From contig CAYWWY010000003.1 of NCBI GenBank assembly GCA_964462525.1, positions 186,001 to 250,000 on the forward strand: a stretch of DNA of 64,000 nucleotides, written 5' to 3'. The position numbers and the translations under genes were made by a program. The notes under the pieces are model-generated. The model did not search any database. It was not told the DNA's origin and saw nothing but the letters and a program-made list of their open reading frames with translations. The stretch is from CAYWWY01 sp964462525. GTDB lineage: Bacteria > Thermotogota > Thermotogae > MWEM01. Shown here one piece after another: positions 42,116-51,350 of the stretch. The first letter of the stretch is position 1. Every line of letters starts with the position of its first letter.

Positions 42116-42694
42116 ATCTACAAAGATGAGAAATTACCTCCAAAAAACGAGGAGATTCGTGTTTCTCAGATGCGTGTAATTGCCGAAGATGGTGAGCAGT
42201 TGGGGATATTGGGATACCAAGACGCCATAATGAAAGCCCGAGAGCGCGGTTTGGATTTGGTGTTGATCGTACCCAACGCGCAACCCCCAGTCGCAAAGAT
42301 TTTGGATTTCGGAAAGTATCGGTTTGAAATTCAGAAAAAAGACAAAGAGTCGAAAAAGAAGCAAAAACGAACTGAGCTCAAACAGATGAAATTTCGCCCC
42401 AAGATTGACGGAAACGATTACCAGACCAAACTTCGACACGTGATTCGTTTTTTGGATGATGGGCACATGGTGCGTGTGACGGTTATGTTTCGAGGCAGAG
42501 AGATGGCCTTCACGGAAAAGGGCAAGGAAATCCTGGACCTAATTCTTGAAGATACCAAAACGCGTGCAAAATGCACTGCAAAGGCCAAGCTGGAAGGACG
42601 AGACATGCACATGACCCTTTCCCCACTCTCGGAAGCTGAGCGGAGGAAGATCGAGAAAGACGTGAAAGAACAAGATACTCCACAAGAGGCGTAA
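42116..42694 (+). CDS. infC: translation initiation factor IF-3, probable ATC start
   Basis: 192 residues. Binds the 30S subunit and checks the start codon. The N-domain contains NEEIRVSQMRVIAEDGEQLGI and the C-domain FRPKIDGNDYQTKLRHVIRF, RVTVMFRGREMAF. The first ATG (42170) would cut off YKDEKLPPKNEEIRVSQ, which includes the conserved NEEIR stretch. Upstream in frame there is no ATG, GTG or TTG before a TGA at 42107; the only plausible codon is ATC at 42116 with GGGAG 11 bases ahead (GTT at 42113 is the alternative). IF3 genes are known for rare AUU/AUC/AUA starts used in autoregulation, which makes this reading credible. Confidence 0.9.
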   Translation: MYKDEKLPPKNEEIRVSQMRVIAEDGEQLGILGYQDAIMKARERGLDLVLIVPNAQPPVAKILDFGKYRFEIQKKDKESKKKQKRTELKQMKFRPKIDGNDYQTKLRHVIRFLDDGHMVRVTVMFRGREMAFTEKGKEILDLILEDTKTRAKCTAKAKLEGRDMHMTLSPLSEAERRKIEKDVKEQDTPQEA

Positions 42695-42709
42695 AAAGGA
42701 GGAAGAACG

Positions 42710-42913
42710 ATGGCCAAAATCAAGATGAAAACTCGGAAATCGGCTGCCAAACGGTTTCAGTTGAAGAAAAGCGGGACATTAATGCGAAATCATGGGTATC
42801 ATGCCCACGAGACGGGAAAGAAGTCCAGCAAGCAAATCCGAAGGTTACGGGTAAAAGGACGAGTCGCCAAGGCAGACGTAGATCGAATCAAACGAATGCT
42901 CGCCAAAGCATAA
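42710..42913 (+). CDS. rpmI: 50S ribosomal protein L35
   Basis: 67 residues, standard length: MAKIKMKTRKSAAKRFQL and the basic C-terminal helix region RRLRVKGRVAKADVDRIKRM. AGGAGG precedes the ATG. Second gene of infC-rpmI-rplT. Confidence 0.97.
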   Translation: MAKIKMKTRKSAAKRFQLKKSGTLMRNHGYHAHETGKKSSKQIRRLRVKGRVAKADVDRIKRMLAKA

Positions 42914-42929
42914 TTGGGAGGAATATACA

Positions 42930-43286
42930 ATGAGAGTCAAAAGAGCAGTCATTTCAAAAGCGAGAAAAAAGAAGTTTCTGAAGTTCACAAAGGGGTATCG
43001 AGGCGCGGCCAGTCGAAGATATTCACTTGCCAAAGAGCGTTACTACCGAAGTGGTGCCTATGCTTATGTAGGAAGAAAAGACAAAAAGGGCGAATACCGA
43101 CGGTTGTGGATCATTCGCATCAATGCAGCGTCTCGAAAACATGGCCTGAAATACAACCAGCTGATACATGGACTGAAACAGGCAGGAGTCAGCATCAATC
43201 GAAAAATGCTTGCCGATGTCGCTGTTCGTGACCCAGCCGGATTTGAGAAGTTTGCAGAAATCGCCAAAGAGGCTCTTGCGCAGTAG
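42930..43286 (+). CDS. rplT: 50S ribosomal protein L20
   Basis: 118 residues. MRVKRAVISKARKKKFLKF, GYRGAASRRYSLAKERYYRS and LWIIRINAASRKHGLKYNQL are L20 signatures. GGGAGG precedes the ATG. L20 is the usual autoregulator of this operon; the hairpin leader ahead of infC is a candidate target. The end of the gene carries the -35 box of the next tRNA. Confidence 0.97.
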   Translation: MRVKRAVISKARKKKFLKFTKGYRGAASRRYSLAKERYYRSGAYAYVGRKDKKGEYRRLWIIRINAASRKHGLKYNQLIHGLKQAGVSINRKMLADVAVRDPAGFEKFAEIAKEALAQ

Positions 43287-43304
43287 GAGACCCTGTGGTA
43301 TAAT
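43276..43304 (+). promoter_or_regulatory. promoter of tRNA-Pro(CGG)
   Basis: TTGCGC, 17 bases, TATAAT, with an extra TGG making an extended -10. The -35 box lies within the last codons of rplT. Confidence 0.8.
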
Positions 43305-43328
43305 TCGATAAGGGGTCAGCAGAATCGC

Positions 43329-43404
43329 CAGGGCGTAGTTCAGATGGTAGAATGCCAGAATCGGGATCTGGAGGTCGGGAGTTCAACTCTCCCCGCCCTG
43401 ACCA
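43329..43404 (+). tRNA. tRNA-Pro(CGG)
   Basis: Acceptor CAGGGCG with CGCCCTG, discriminator A, CCA encoded; anticodon loop ATCGGGA gives CGG. A single-gene unit with its own promoter and terminator. Confidence 0.95.
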
Positions 43405-43406
43405 GG

Positions 43407-43440
43407 AAAACGGGGTCCGCCGGATGGACCCCGTTTTTTT
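43407..43440 (+). terminator. intrinsic terminator after tRNA-Pro(CGG)
   Basis: CGGGGTCC and GGACCCCG form an eight-pair stem with a seven-base loop, flanked by A and T runs (seven T). Very strong. Confidence 0.93.
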
Positions 43441-43504
43441 CGATTTGGTCCAATGGGAGGGTACGATCGGATTATCATGATAGCCACCGAAAGGAGGAGG
43501 TTGG

Positions 43505-45688
43505 ATGAGTCGAGTTCGTCTGAAACCCCCAGAGGAGGTCCATGCACTAATTGCTGACGAGCTTGCGTTGACACAGGAGCAGGTTCGAAGCGCCGTAGAA
43601 CTCCTTGATGATAAGAAAACCATTTCATTCATTGCCCGATACCGAAAGGAAGTCACGGGATCTTTGAATGAAATCCATCTTCGACAAATCTCTGAGCGCC
43701 TTCAATATATACGGAACCTGGAAGAGCGAAAGATGCAAGTGGGTGATGCGATCGGCGAGCAAGGTAAGTTGACCGATGAGCTTGCCCGCCAGATTTCCCA
43801 GGCGATGATATTGCAGCATGTCGAGGATCTCTATCAACCCTTTAAAAAACGGAAAAAAACGCGCGCTGACTTGGCCAGAGAACGAGGACTCGATTCTGCG
43901 GTTTTGCTTTTGAAAGAGGCTGAAAAAAAACAGGATGAGCGATGGACCCAATGGATCGATGAAGAGAAAGGAGTCTGTTCTGTTGAAGACGTGTTTCAAG
44001 GGGTTCGCGATATTCTCGCTGAAGAGATGGCAAACCACACCGTTGCTAAAGATCGAATGCGCCAATGGGTGTGGGAGCGAGGAATCATCCATGCCCAGCA
44101 GGCGGAGATGTTTGACGAGAAAGGGGTATACGAAACCTATTATTCCTTTCATTTTCCCGTGAAAAACCTATCCCATCATCAGGTATTGGCTTTGAACCGA
44201 GGAGAATCGGAAAAGGTCCTTAAAGTGCAGATTCAGATGGAGCCCCAGCCCATCCCGGCAATCGTCTCGATCTGCTTCCCTGATACGGGAAGAGCATACG
44301 AAGAGCAAATTACGCGCGCGGTTCAAGATGGATATCACCGACTCCTCTTTCCTTCAATCGAGCGGGAAATCCGAAACCGTTTGACAGAAGCCGCCCAGGT
44401 TCGATCGATTGAAGTCTTTGCCAAAAACTTTCGGAGCCTGCTTCTAGCCCCTCCTTTGAAGAAAAAAACGATATTGGGCATCGACCCTGGGTTTCGAACT
44501 GGGTGCAAGTGCGCATGGGTGAGTCTGAGAGGGGAATATCACCACACCATCACGATCTATCCTCATCCCCCTCAGAAGGATGAGCAAGGAGCCTTCCAAG
44601 CTCTCGAAAGGCTCTACCAAGACCATCCCTTTGAAATCGTAGCCATAGGAAATGGGACGGCCAGCCGAGAGACAGAATCCTTCATTGCCAATTGGATCGC
44701 TCAATACAATCGCACGAACGTTTCGTATCTGATTGTTTCCGAGGCGGGGGCCTCTGTGTATTCTGCCTCGGATGCCGGAATCGACGAATTCCCTGATTTG
44801 GATGTCACTACGCGCGGAGCGATTTCCATTGCTCGGAGAGTGCAAGATCCTTTGGCGGAGTATGTCAAAATCCCTCCTGAATCGATCGGTGTTGGGATGT
44901 ACCAGCACGATCTGCCTGCGAAACAACTTCGCCAAGCGTTGGATCAAGAAGTGGAATCGGTGGTCAATTATGTAGGTGTTGATGTGAATACGGCTTCCAG
45001 CTATCTTCTGGCATACATTTCTGGATTGAACAAGAAGACCGCACGGGAGATTTTGAACCATCGTTCGATTCATGGTGCCTTCACCAATCGGAATCAATTG
45101 GCTGCGGTCAAAGGGGTGGGCCCGAAAGCCTTCGAGCAAGCAGCGGGGTTTTGTCGGGTGGTTGAATCCGAACATCCGTTGGATAATACGATGCTCCATC
45201 CCGAATCGTACTCCTGCGCGGAACAGATCCTCGAAGCCATCGGGTTTTCGTTGACGGATTTTCATCTGCTTCGCGAAGAGATTCGATCCAAGGCCAAGGA
45301 TTCGGATTGTCAAACGCTATCGAGCCAATTGAAGATTCACCCCATTACCACAGAAGACATTCTCAAAGCGCTGGCCGCGCAATCGCTGGACCCTCGGGAG
45401 GCTTTTCCCCAACCAATCCTAAAAAAAGAACTGCAAACCATCGAGCAGCTTCAGATCGGGATGCGTCTCCAAGGAACCGTGCGGAATGTTGTCGATTTTG
45501 GTTTGTTTGTGGATATCGGAGTAAAAGTCGATGGATTGGTTCATCGTTCGAAAATGGGAAAAAACCGGAGCAAAGACCCGCTGAAGGCAGCCCATGTCGG
45601 GCAGATCATCGAAGTGGAGATCCTGAAGGTAGACCAACAGCGCCAAAGAATCCAACTTGCCTGGGTGACCGGTTCATTGCCTGGGTAA
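43505..45688 (+). CDS. tex: Tex-family S1 RNA-binding transcription accessory protein
   Basis: 727 residues. N-terminal helical domain (TISFIARYRKEVTGSLNE is diagnostic), YqgF-like RNase H fold (ILGIDPGFRTGCKCAWV), helix-hairpin-helix segments (AAVKGVGPKAFEQAAGFCRV) and a C-terminal S1 domain (GTVRNVVDFGLFVDIGVKVD). Tex is a conserved nucleic-acid-binding protein linked to transcription and stress; a nuclease role of the YqgF fold is not established. GGAGG precedes the ATG. No clear terminator is seen in the 53 bases before the convergent oppF. Confidence 0.95.
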   Translation: MSRVRLKPPEEVHALIADELALTQEQVRSAVELLDDKKTISFIARYRKEVTGSLNEIHLRQISERLQYIRNLEERKMQVGDAIGEQGKLTDELARQISQAMILQHVEDLYQPFKKRKKTRADLARERGLDSAVLLLKEAEKKQDERWTQWIDEEKGVCSVEDVFQGVRDILAEEMANHTVAKDRMRQWVWERGIIHAQQAEMFDEKGVYETYYSFHFPVKNLSHHQVLALNRGESEKVLKVQIQMEPQPIPAIVSICFPDTGRAYEEQITRAVQDGYHRLLFPSIEREIRNRLTEAAQVRSIEVFAKNFRSLLLAPPLKKKTILGIDPGFRTGCKCAWVSLRGEYHHTITIYPHPPQKDEQGAFQALERLYQDHPFEIVAIGNGTASRETESFIANWIAQYNRTNVSYLIVSEAGASVYSASDAGIDEFPDLDVTTRGAISIARRVQDPLAEYVKIPPESIGVGMYQHDLPAKQLRQALDQEVESVVNYVGVDVNTASSYLLAYISGLNKKTAREILNHRSIHGAFTNRNQLAAVKGVGPKAFEQAAGFCRVVESEHPLDNTMLHPESYSCAEQILEAIGFSLTDFHLLREEIRSKAKDSDCQTLSSQLKIHPITTEDILKALAAQSLDPREAFPQPILKKELQTIEQLQIGMRLQGTVRNVVDFGLFVDIGVKVDGLVHRSKMGKNRSKDPLKAAHVGQIIEVEILKVDQQRQRIQLAWVTGSLPG

Positions 45689-45741
45689 GTGGTGGAAAAG
45701 AATCGATGGGGGTTTGGATGGTCCCATAATGTCGAACCACC

Positions 45742-46713
45742 CTATAATGGAAAGTGGCACTTCGCTTTCTGACCTTGGAGTATCTCAATCAGAGGGGGTT
45801 CCTCTTTTTTGCATTTGTCTTGAATATAGGGACAACGAGTGTGAAATCGGCAACCAGAGGGAGGCGTGATGGAACTGGGTATCTCCCCTTTTGGGATCTG
45901 TTTTTCTCGATTCTGGTTGGGGTCTGGTATGGGATTGGAGCTCATCAGGATCCGGGTGTAGGGGTGAGCCGGATGAGAAAAAACGGCTGCTTTCTTCCCA
46001 GTTTCGACGATCTGTCCGAGATACATCACAGCGACTTCATCGGCAATGTAGTCGACGATAGACAGGTTGTGGGTGATGAAGAGGTAGGTCAATCCCGTCT
46101 TTTCTCGAATATCCCGCAGCATTTTCAATACCATGGCTTGAACCGAAACATCCAAAGCACTGGTTGGTTCGTCCAAAACCACCAGCTCTGGGTTGAGCAC
46201 AATGGCGCGCGCAAACGCGATCCTTTGTCGCTGCCCACCCGAAAACTCATGAGGATACCGGTACATATGTTCTTCTCGAAGCCCGACTTGTGTCAACACA
46301 GTGGCGATCTTTTCGCGGATTTCTCGTTCCGATGATCTCAAATGAATGTGCATACCCTCTCCGATAATGGTTTTAATCAGTTTTCTCGGATGGAGAGAGT
46401 TAAACGGATCCTGGAAGACAATCTGCATCTTTCTCCGGAACGGCAAAAACTCTCTGGATCGAAGATCAAGGATGTTTGTTCCCTGATAGGCAACTTGACC
46501 GGCGTTGGGTTGAATCAAACGCAAAATGCCCCGTGCCAAGGTTGTTTTCCCGCTGCCGGACTCACCGACCAAAGCAAATGTGCTTTTTTTGGGAACATCC
46601 ATAGAAACATCGTCCACGGCTCGAACAAAATGGGTTTTGGAAAGAATCGACGCGCGAACGGGGAAGTATATCTTGAGGTTCTTGATTTCGATCAGGTTTT
46701 CTTGATTCATCAT
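45742..46713 (-). CDS. oppF: peptide ABC transporter ATP-binding protein, OppF/DppF type
   Basis: 323 residues. Walker A LVGESGSGKTTLARG, Q-loop IVFQDPFNSLHPRK, signature FSGGQRQRIAFARAI, Walker B LVVLDEPTSALD and H-loop FITHNLS are complete. The C-terminal extension PSGCRFHTRCPYIQDKCKKE, with three cysteines, is the oligopeptide/dipeptide transporter mark and is often an iron-sulfur site. It dimerises with the OppD-type subunit at the cytoplasmic face. The start ATG overlaps the oppD stop. Last gene of the transporter operon. Confidence 0.92.
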   Translation of the reverse strand: MMNQENLIEIKNLKIYFPVRASILSKTHFVRAVDDVSMDVPKKSTFALVGESGSGKTTLARGILRLIQPNAGQVAYQGTNILDLRSREFLPFRRKMQIVFQDPFNSLHPRKLIKTIIGEGMHIHLRSSEREIREKIATVLTQVGLREEHMYRYPHEFSGGQRQRIAFARAIVLNPELVVLDEPTSALDVSVQAMVLKMLRDIREKTGLTYLFITHNLSIVDYIADEVAVMYLGQIVETGKKAAVFSHPAHPYTRILMSSNPIPDPNQNREKQIPKGEIPSSITPPSGCRFHTRCPYIQDKCKKEEPPLIEILQGQKAKCHFPL

Positions 46714-47765
46714 TCATCTTCCTTTGGGTTCAAATATAGATGACACGATACATAATGTCCGGGCTTCACTTCATGAAAGAGCGGTTGATCGGTGGAACAA
46801 AGGTTCGTAGCCTTTGGACATCTCGGGTGGAACCGACAACCGGTTGGGGGTTCCACAAGATCGGGAACCGTTCCGGGAATCGCTTGAAGCTCTTCAATCC
46901 GGCCCACTCGGGGAACCGCTTTGAGCAACCCTTGGGTATAGGGATGGAGGGGGTCGTTGAACAGGTCTTTGGTCGCCGCGTATTCCGTGGAGTTTCCCGC
47001 GTACATAACCATGACATAATCACAGAACTCAGCCACAATGCCCATGTCGTGGGTAATCATAAGCACTGCGTTTCCCCCTTCGCGAGCCAAGTGGTCCAAC
47101 AGCTCCAGAATCTGCGCTTGGATCGTTACATCCAGAGCGGATGTAGGTTCATCGGCAATGAGGAGTTTGGGGTTTGTGGAAAGCCCCATACCGATCATGA
47201 CCCGCTGCGCCATTCCCCCGCTGAGTTCGTGGGGGTACATTTGAATCACTCGATTGGCATCCAAACCTACGGTTTTGAGCATCTCCCGTACATGAGGATC
47301 AGCATCCCGAATGGAAATTTTCCTGGCTTTGGAAATAGATTCGGCCATTTGGAAGCCCACACGCATTACGGGGTTTAGTGCCGAACGGGGTTCTTGAAAG
47401 ATCATGGAGAGCTCTTTCCCTCGCACCTTTTCCATTTGTTCTTCGGTGCGCTCTTTCCATCGCTTTCCTTCGATCTCCAGAGGCTGAGACTGGAACCGTG
47501 TGCCGGGTTTTCCCGGACTCCTGGCCAGCAAGGGGGTTCCATCGAAGATGACCCTTCCTGCTTGAATTTCTCCCGGTTCTTCGATCAAGCGCATAATGGC
47601 CAATGCGGTGACAGATTTTCCACACCCGGTTTCTCCAACAACCCCAAGGCGCTGTTTGGAATCCATCCACAGATCGACTCCGTTCAAGGCTTTGATGACG
47701 CCTCGGTATGTGTAGAAAGAGACGCGAAGTCCCGATACATCCAGCAAGTTGCCCCGTATGTTCAT
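46710..47765 (-). CDS. oppD: peptide ABC transporter ATP-binding protein, OppD/DppD type
   Basis: 351 residues. Walker A VVGETGCGKSVTALA, signature LSGGMAQRVMIGMGL, Walker B LLIADEPTSALD, H-loop MITHDMG, and the cysteine-rich tail PTGCRFHPRCPKATNLCS. An insertion of about 40 residues (ARSPGKPGTRFQSQPLEIEG and onward, then the charged KRWKERTEEQMEKVRGKE) lies before the Q-loop IFQEPRSALNP and is longer than in standard OppD. It follows the permease oppC by 3 bases. Confidence 0.92.
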   Translation of the reverse strand: MNIRGNLLDVSGLRVSFYTYRGVIKALNGVDLWMDSKQRLGVVGETGCGKSVTALAIMRLIEEPGEIQAGRVIFDGTPLLARSPGKPGTRFQSQPLEIEGKRWKERTEEQMEKVRGKELSMIFQEPRSALNPVMRVGFQMAESISKARKISIRDADPHVREMLKTVGLDANRVIQMYPHELSGGMAQRVMIGMGLSTNPKLLIADEPTSALDVTIQAQILELLDHLAREGGNAVLMITHDMGIVAEFCDYVMVMYAGNSTEYAATKDLFNDPLHPYTQGLLKAVPRVGRIEELQAIPGTVPDLVEPPTGCRFHPRCPKATNLCSTDQPLFHEVKPGHYVSCHLYLNPKEDE

Positions 47766-47768
47766 CGT

Positions 47769-48647
47769 TTACCTCCTCAAACGCGGATCGAGCATGTCTC
47801 GTACCCCGTCGCCCAGAAGGTTGAATCCCAACACAACGAAGGCAATCGCGATGCCAGGAAAAGTGGATATCCACCATTGATTCATCAGGTAACCCCTGCC
47901 GTCGCTGACCAATACCCCCCATTCTGGGGCGGGCGGTTGTGCTCCAAGACCGAGGAACCCAAGACTGGCGGCCGTCAAGATAATTGTACCCATTCGTAGA
48001 GTCATCTGTACCAAGATTGGAGAAACGCACATCGGGAGGACATGCAGAACAATGATCCGCAACCGGCTTGCGCCAACCGAGCGGATGGCTTCGATATAGG
48101 GCATCGATTTGATCTTGATCGCCTCAGCGCGCACCAACCGGGCGTATACGGTCCATCCCACAAGAGAGATAGCAATAATGGCATTGGTCAAGTTCGGTCC
48201 CAACATGGCGGCGATGAACATCGCCAACACAAGGGAAGGGAAGGCAAGGAACATATCGGTAATCCGCATCAAAATTTCATCGATCACCCCTCCAAAAAAG
48301 CCGGAAACAACCCCAACAATCGTACCAATTGCCGTGCTAATGACCGAGACAAGGAAAATGATCCAAAGAGCGGTCCTTGACCCATGAATGACGCGGGAAA
48401 AGATGTCTCGCCCGAGATGATCGGTCCCGAAAAAGTGCTGGGAACCCGGCCCGATCAACCGTTTGGATAGATCTTGCTCAATAGGACTATAGGGAGCAAT
48501 GAGCGGGGCGAAGATGGCGACCAACAAGAAAAGGCCGATGATGACTGAACCAACCATGGTTAGATGGCTTTTCCTCCAAAGGTACAAGGTATGTTTCAAA
48601 TCATCGAGATATGGCTTAAGGGTTTGGGTTTTTTCGAAAGATTTCAT
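47769..48647 (-). CDS. oppC: peptide ABC transporter permease, OppC/DppC type
   Basis: 292 residues, six predicted membrane helices. The N-terminal helix (MVGSVIIGLFLLVAIFAPLI) followed by LGRDIFSRVIHGSRTAL is characteristic of the C-type permease, and the EAA loop reads YIEAIRSVGASRLRIIVLHV, where the ATPases dock. The C-terminal AQPPAPEWGVLVSDGRGYL and LGDGVRDMLDPRLR complete the family pattern. It pairs with the oppB product in the cytoplasmic membrane. Confidence 0.94.
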   Translation of the reverse strand: MKSFEKTQTLKPYLDDLKHTLYLWRKSHLTMVGSVIIGLFLLVAIFAPLIAPYSPIEQDLSKRLIGPGSQHFFGTDHLGRDIFSRVIHGSRTALWIIFLVSVISTAIGTIVGVVSGFFGGVIDEILMRITDMFLAFPSLVLAMFIAAMLGPNLTNAIIAISLVGWTVYARLVRAEAIKIKSMPYIEAIRSVGASRLRIIVLHVLPMCVSPILVQMTLRMGTIILTAASLGFLGLGAQPPAPEWGVLVSDGRGYLMNQWWISTFPGIAIAFVVLGFNLLGDGVRDMLDPRLRR

Positions 48648-48651
48648 TCAA

Positions 48652-49671
48652 TCACGACCTCATCCTGGGATCCAAAATCGCATAGACAATATCCACAATC
48701 AGATTGGCCAAGCAGTAGATTAGCGCGATATACAGGGTTCCTCCCGTCACTGCGGGGTAGTCCAGGCCAAGAAGGCCATTGGTGATGTATCGACCGAGTC
48801 CTTGTCGAGAGAATACAGTCTCTGTTAGCACGGCACCTTCCAGAAGGCTGCCGAATGTCAATCCGATGACAGTAACAGTAGGAATTAGGGAGTTTCTCAA
48901 TGCATGCCGCAGAATCACTATGCGTTTTTTTAGCCCTTTGGCTTTTGCGGTGCGGATATAGTCCTGCTTGAGAACATCCAGCATGCTCGCTCGCGTGATC
49001 CGCGCAATGATTGCCGTTGCAGTCAATCCCAGTACGATCGCAGGGAGAATGATGTGACGGAAGGCATCCCAAAAGGCGTGCCAATTCCCCTGAAGCAGAG
49101 AATCCAGAAGGCGCATACCCGTGATCGAAGTCAAGGGATTGTCCAACTCGATCATCCAGTCGTATTGGCCAGCGCCCGGAAGCCATCCCAGAATGCCGTA
49201 GAAGACCAGAATCAACATGAGGCCTGTCCAAAAGACAGGCATGGACACGCCAAAGATGGAAAAAATGCGAGAAAACTGGTCGATCCAGCGATTGCGATAC
49301 ACAGCGGACAAAACTCCAAGCACCACCCCAGTGAGGATCGAGATGAAAATCGCTACGATGGCCAATTCCATCGTGACGGGAAAGTATTCCATAATATCAG
49401 TCATGACGGGGCGATTGGTCCGCAACGATACACCGAAATCGAGGCGAATCGCGCCCTGGATGAAGTCAATAAACTGCACCGCGATGGGTCGATCGTATCC
49501 CAATTGCGCGCGCATCCGGTCGACAACTTCTACTGGAGCATTTCCTCCCAGAATGGCACCCACAGGATCCGCAGGGATGACGCGAGATACCACAAAAACG
49601 ATGCACCCTACGCCAACCAGAACAATGATCATCAGAATAATGCGTCTGAGAATAAAACTGACAAAATTCAT
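48652..49671 (-). CDS. oppB: peptide ABC transporter permease, OppB/DppB type
   Basis: 339 residues, six helices. It begins with the typical N-terminus FILRRIILMIIVLVGVG and contains VSRVIPADPVGAILGG, the EAA loop YIRTAKAKGLKKRIVILRHA and the end segment IVDIVYAILDPRMR. A hairpin in the 60 bases before it probably sets its expression below that of oppA. The next gene, oppC, begins 4 bases after it. Confidence 0.94.
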   Translation of the reverse strand: MNFVSFILRRIILMIIVLVGVGCIVFVVSRVIPADPVGAILGGNAPVEVVDRMRAQLGYDRPIAVQFIDFIQGAIRLDFGVSLRTNRPVMTDIMEYFPVTMELAIVAIFISILTGVVLGVLSAVYRNRWIDQFSRIFSIFGVSMPVFWTGLMLILVFYGILGWLPGAGQYDWMIELDNPLTSITGMRLLDSLLQGNWHAFWDAFRHIILPAIVLGLTATAIIARITRASMLDVLKQDYIRTAKAKGLKKRIVILRHALRNSLIPTVTVIGLTFGSLLEGAVLTETVFSRQGLGRYITNGLLGLDYPAVTGGTLYIALIYCLANLIVDIVYAILDPRMRS

Positions 49672-49693
49672 ACGAAGATCCCCCCATAAAGGG

Positions 49694-49718
49694 CCCCCGC
49701 CCCAAAAAGGAGCGGGGG
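49694..49718 (-). promoter_or_regulatory. stem-loop between oppA and oppB
   Basis: On the transcript CCCCCGCTCC pairs with GGGGCGGGGG over a five-T loop (ten pairs, one G-U). No T-run follows, so it is probably not a terminator but protects the 3' end of the oppA message, as often seen for binding-protein genes. Confidence 0.7.
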
Positions 49719-49731
49719 ATCTTGTGAGTCG

Positions 49732-51306
49732 TTATTTGCGAATTTTGGTGAAATCGAAGATGAAGTGATAGCCGTCAGCCGCTTCCTCGAAGCCTTTGAC
49801 TTCCTTGCGAACGGCAAAGAAATTGACGGTCTGATACAGCATGGCAAAAGGCCCGTTATCATGCCAATAGTAGGTAAGTTCCTCATACATGGAATATCGC
49901 CGATCGGGGTCCTGTTCGATTCGGGCTGCTTCCACAAGGTCTGCTGCAAAACTGTCATCCCAAGCGCATCGCCAGGCGAGTTGGCCCGCTCGGTAGTTTG
50001 CGAAAGACGTAGCGAGATTGTCGGCGTCCGGATAGTCGTTGCCCCATCCTCCAATGAGCAATTGGTGGGATTGTGCGCGCATAATCGTATACATTTGCCC
50101 TGCCTGAAGAACCACGATGTTAGCTTGAATTCCGGCTTTTGCCAAATCTGCTTGGATCTTCTCAGCCTCCATCTTTCGTGTATCAGTGGTCGAAGTCAAG
50201 AGCTCCACTTCGAACCCATCGGGATATCCAGCTTCTCTAAGGAGCGCTTTGGTCTTCTCGTAATCGGGAGCAAAGGGATTTTCGGAAATATACCCGAAGT
50301 ATCCTTGTGGGACAAACCCTTGGACATTTAGGGCATACCCCAACATCAGGTCATCAATGATCTCTTCATAGTTGATCGCATATTTGATGGCTAAGCGAAC
50401 CTTTGGGTTTTGGAGTGGTCCCCAGCTGGCATTCATCGAAAGGTACTCGTTGGCATGCCCAGGCAAAATGACTTCATAGACATCCGGATGCTTGATGGCG
50501 TCTTCGTGCAATTGAGCTGTCAACTGCCACGCGACATCGGCATCTCCCCGTTCCAGCAGGAGTCTCTGATTCGAAGCTTCAGGGACATCGCGGAAGATAA
50601 TTCGGCGCATATGGGGTTGGCTGCCATGAAAATGAGGATTCCGTTCCAGGATTACCATATTGTTTCTCTCCCAGCGAGCCAGAGTGTAGGGTCCCGCGCC
50701 GGCGGAATGATCGGTCAACCACCATTCGCCCCAGTCACCATCACGATCATAGGACTTGACTGTTTCGCTGTTGACAATATGGCTCACACTGGCCATCGTT
50801 CCAAGGATGATGTTCGGAGCGATGGGTTGGTCGAAGGTGAACGATACGGTGTAATCATCGATCATGACAACCGTTTCCGAGAAATTGTCTTTGTTGATCC
50901 CCAACCCTTCTAATTGCCACGAGGTCTGGCGACCGATGGTCAGAAATCGTTCGATCGAATACATGACATCTTTGGCAGAGAATGGCTTTCCGTCGGAGAA
51001 TTTGATCCCTTGACGGAGGTAGAAAGTATAAACCATTCCACAGTCAGAAATGTCCCAATGGGTTGTGAGATCGGGGGTAGGCGTCAGGATTCCGTCAACG
51101 CTGGCCAATCGCACAAGCTTTCCGTACAAGGCATCCACCACTACATTGGGTACCACTTCAAAAGCGACTGCAGGATCGAGAGTGATGAAGATTCCTGTAT
51201 TTACGGCGATGACAAAGGTGTCGGAAGGAATCCTCCCAAAACCGGTGCCGACCATGAGAAGAACTACAACAAGCGCAACCAACAAACTCATTTTCTTCTT
51301 TGCCAT
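49732..51306 (-). CDS. oppA: extracytoplasmic peptide-binding protein (OppA/DppA family)
   Basis: 524 residues. A signal peptide (MSLLVALVVVLLMVGTGFG) lacks a lipobox Cys, so the protein should be soluble in the periplasm rather than a lipoprotein. SBP family 5 pattern: TPDLTTHWDISDCGMVYTFY, LRQGIKFSDGKPFSAKDVMY, AGAGPYTLARWERNNMVIL and KVRLAIKYAINYEEI. It delivers peptides to the permease OppBC. GGAGG precedes the ATG. The dipeptide epimerase ahead of it in the operon hints at cell-wall-derived or dietary dipeptides as ligands. Confidence 0.92.
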   Translation of the reverse strand: MAKKKMSLLVALVVVLLMVGTGFGRIPSDTFVIAVNTGIFITLDPAVAFEVVPNVVVDALYGKLVRLASVDGILTPTPDLTTHWDISDCGMVYTFYLRQGIKFSDGKPFSAKDVMYSIERFLTIGRQTSWQLEGLGINKDNFSETVVMIDDYTVSFTFDQPIAPNIILGTMASVSHIVNSETVKSYDRDGDWGEWWLTDHSAGAGPYTLARWERNNMVILERNPHFHGSQPHMRRIIFRDVPEASNQRLLLERGDADVAWQLTAQLHEDAIKHPDVYEVILPGHANEYLSMNASWGPLQNPKVRLAIKYAINYEEIIDDLMLGYALNVQGFVPQGYFGYISENPFAPDYEKTKALLREAGYPDGFEVELLTSTTDTRKMEAEKIQADLAKAGIQANIVVLQAGQMYTIMRAQSHQLLIGGWGNDYPDADNLATSFANYRAGQLAWRCAWDDSFAADLVEAARIEQDPDRRYSMYEELTYYWHDNGPFAMLYQTVNFFAVRKEVKGFEEAADGYHFIFDFTKIRK

Positions 51307-51350
51307 TCTTACACCTCCTGTTGGTTAAGGTTGGTTCTTTTCATCTATGA

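Noticed and set aside
44444..45313. 289-codon open frame on the minus strand
   Set aside because: Antisense to tex, which is unambiguous.
45743..45748. TATAAT on the plus strand after tex
   Set aside because: It would transcribe into convergent minus-strand genes and has no suitable -35 box; probably chance.
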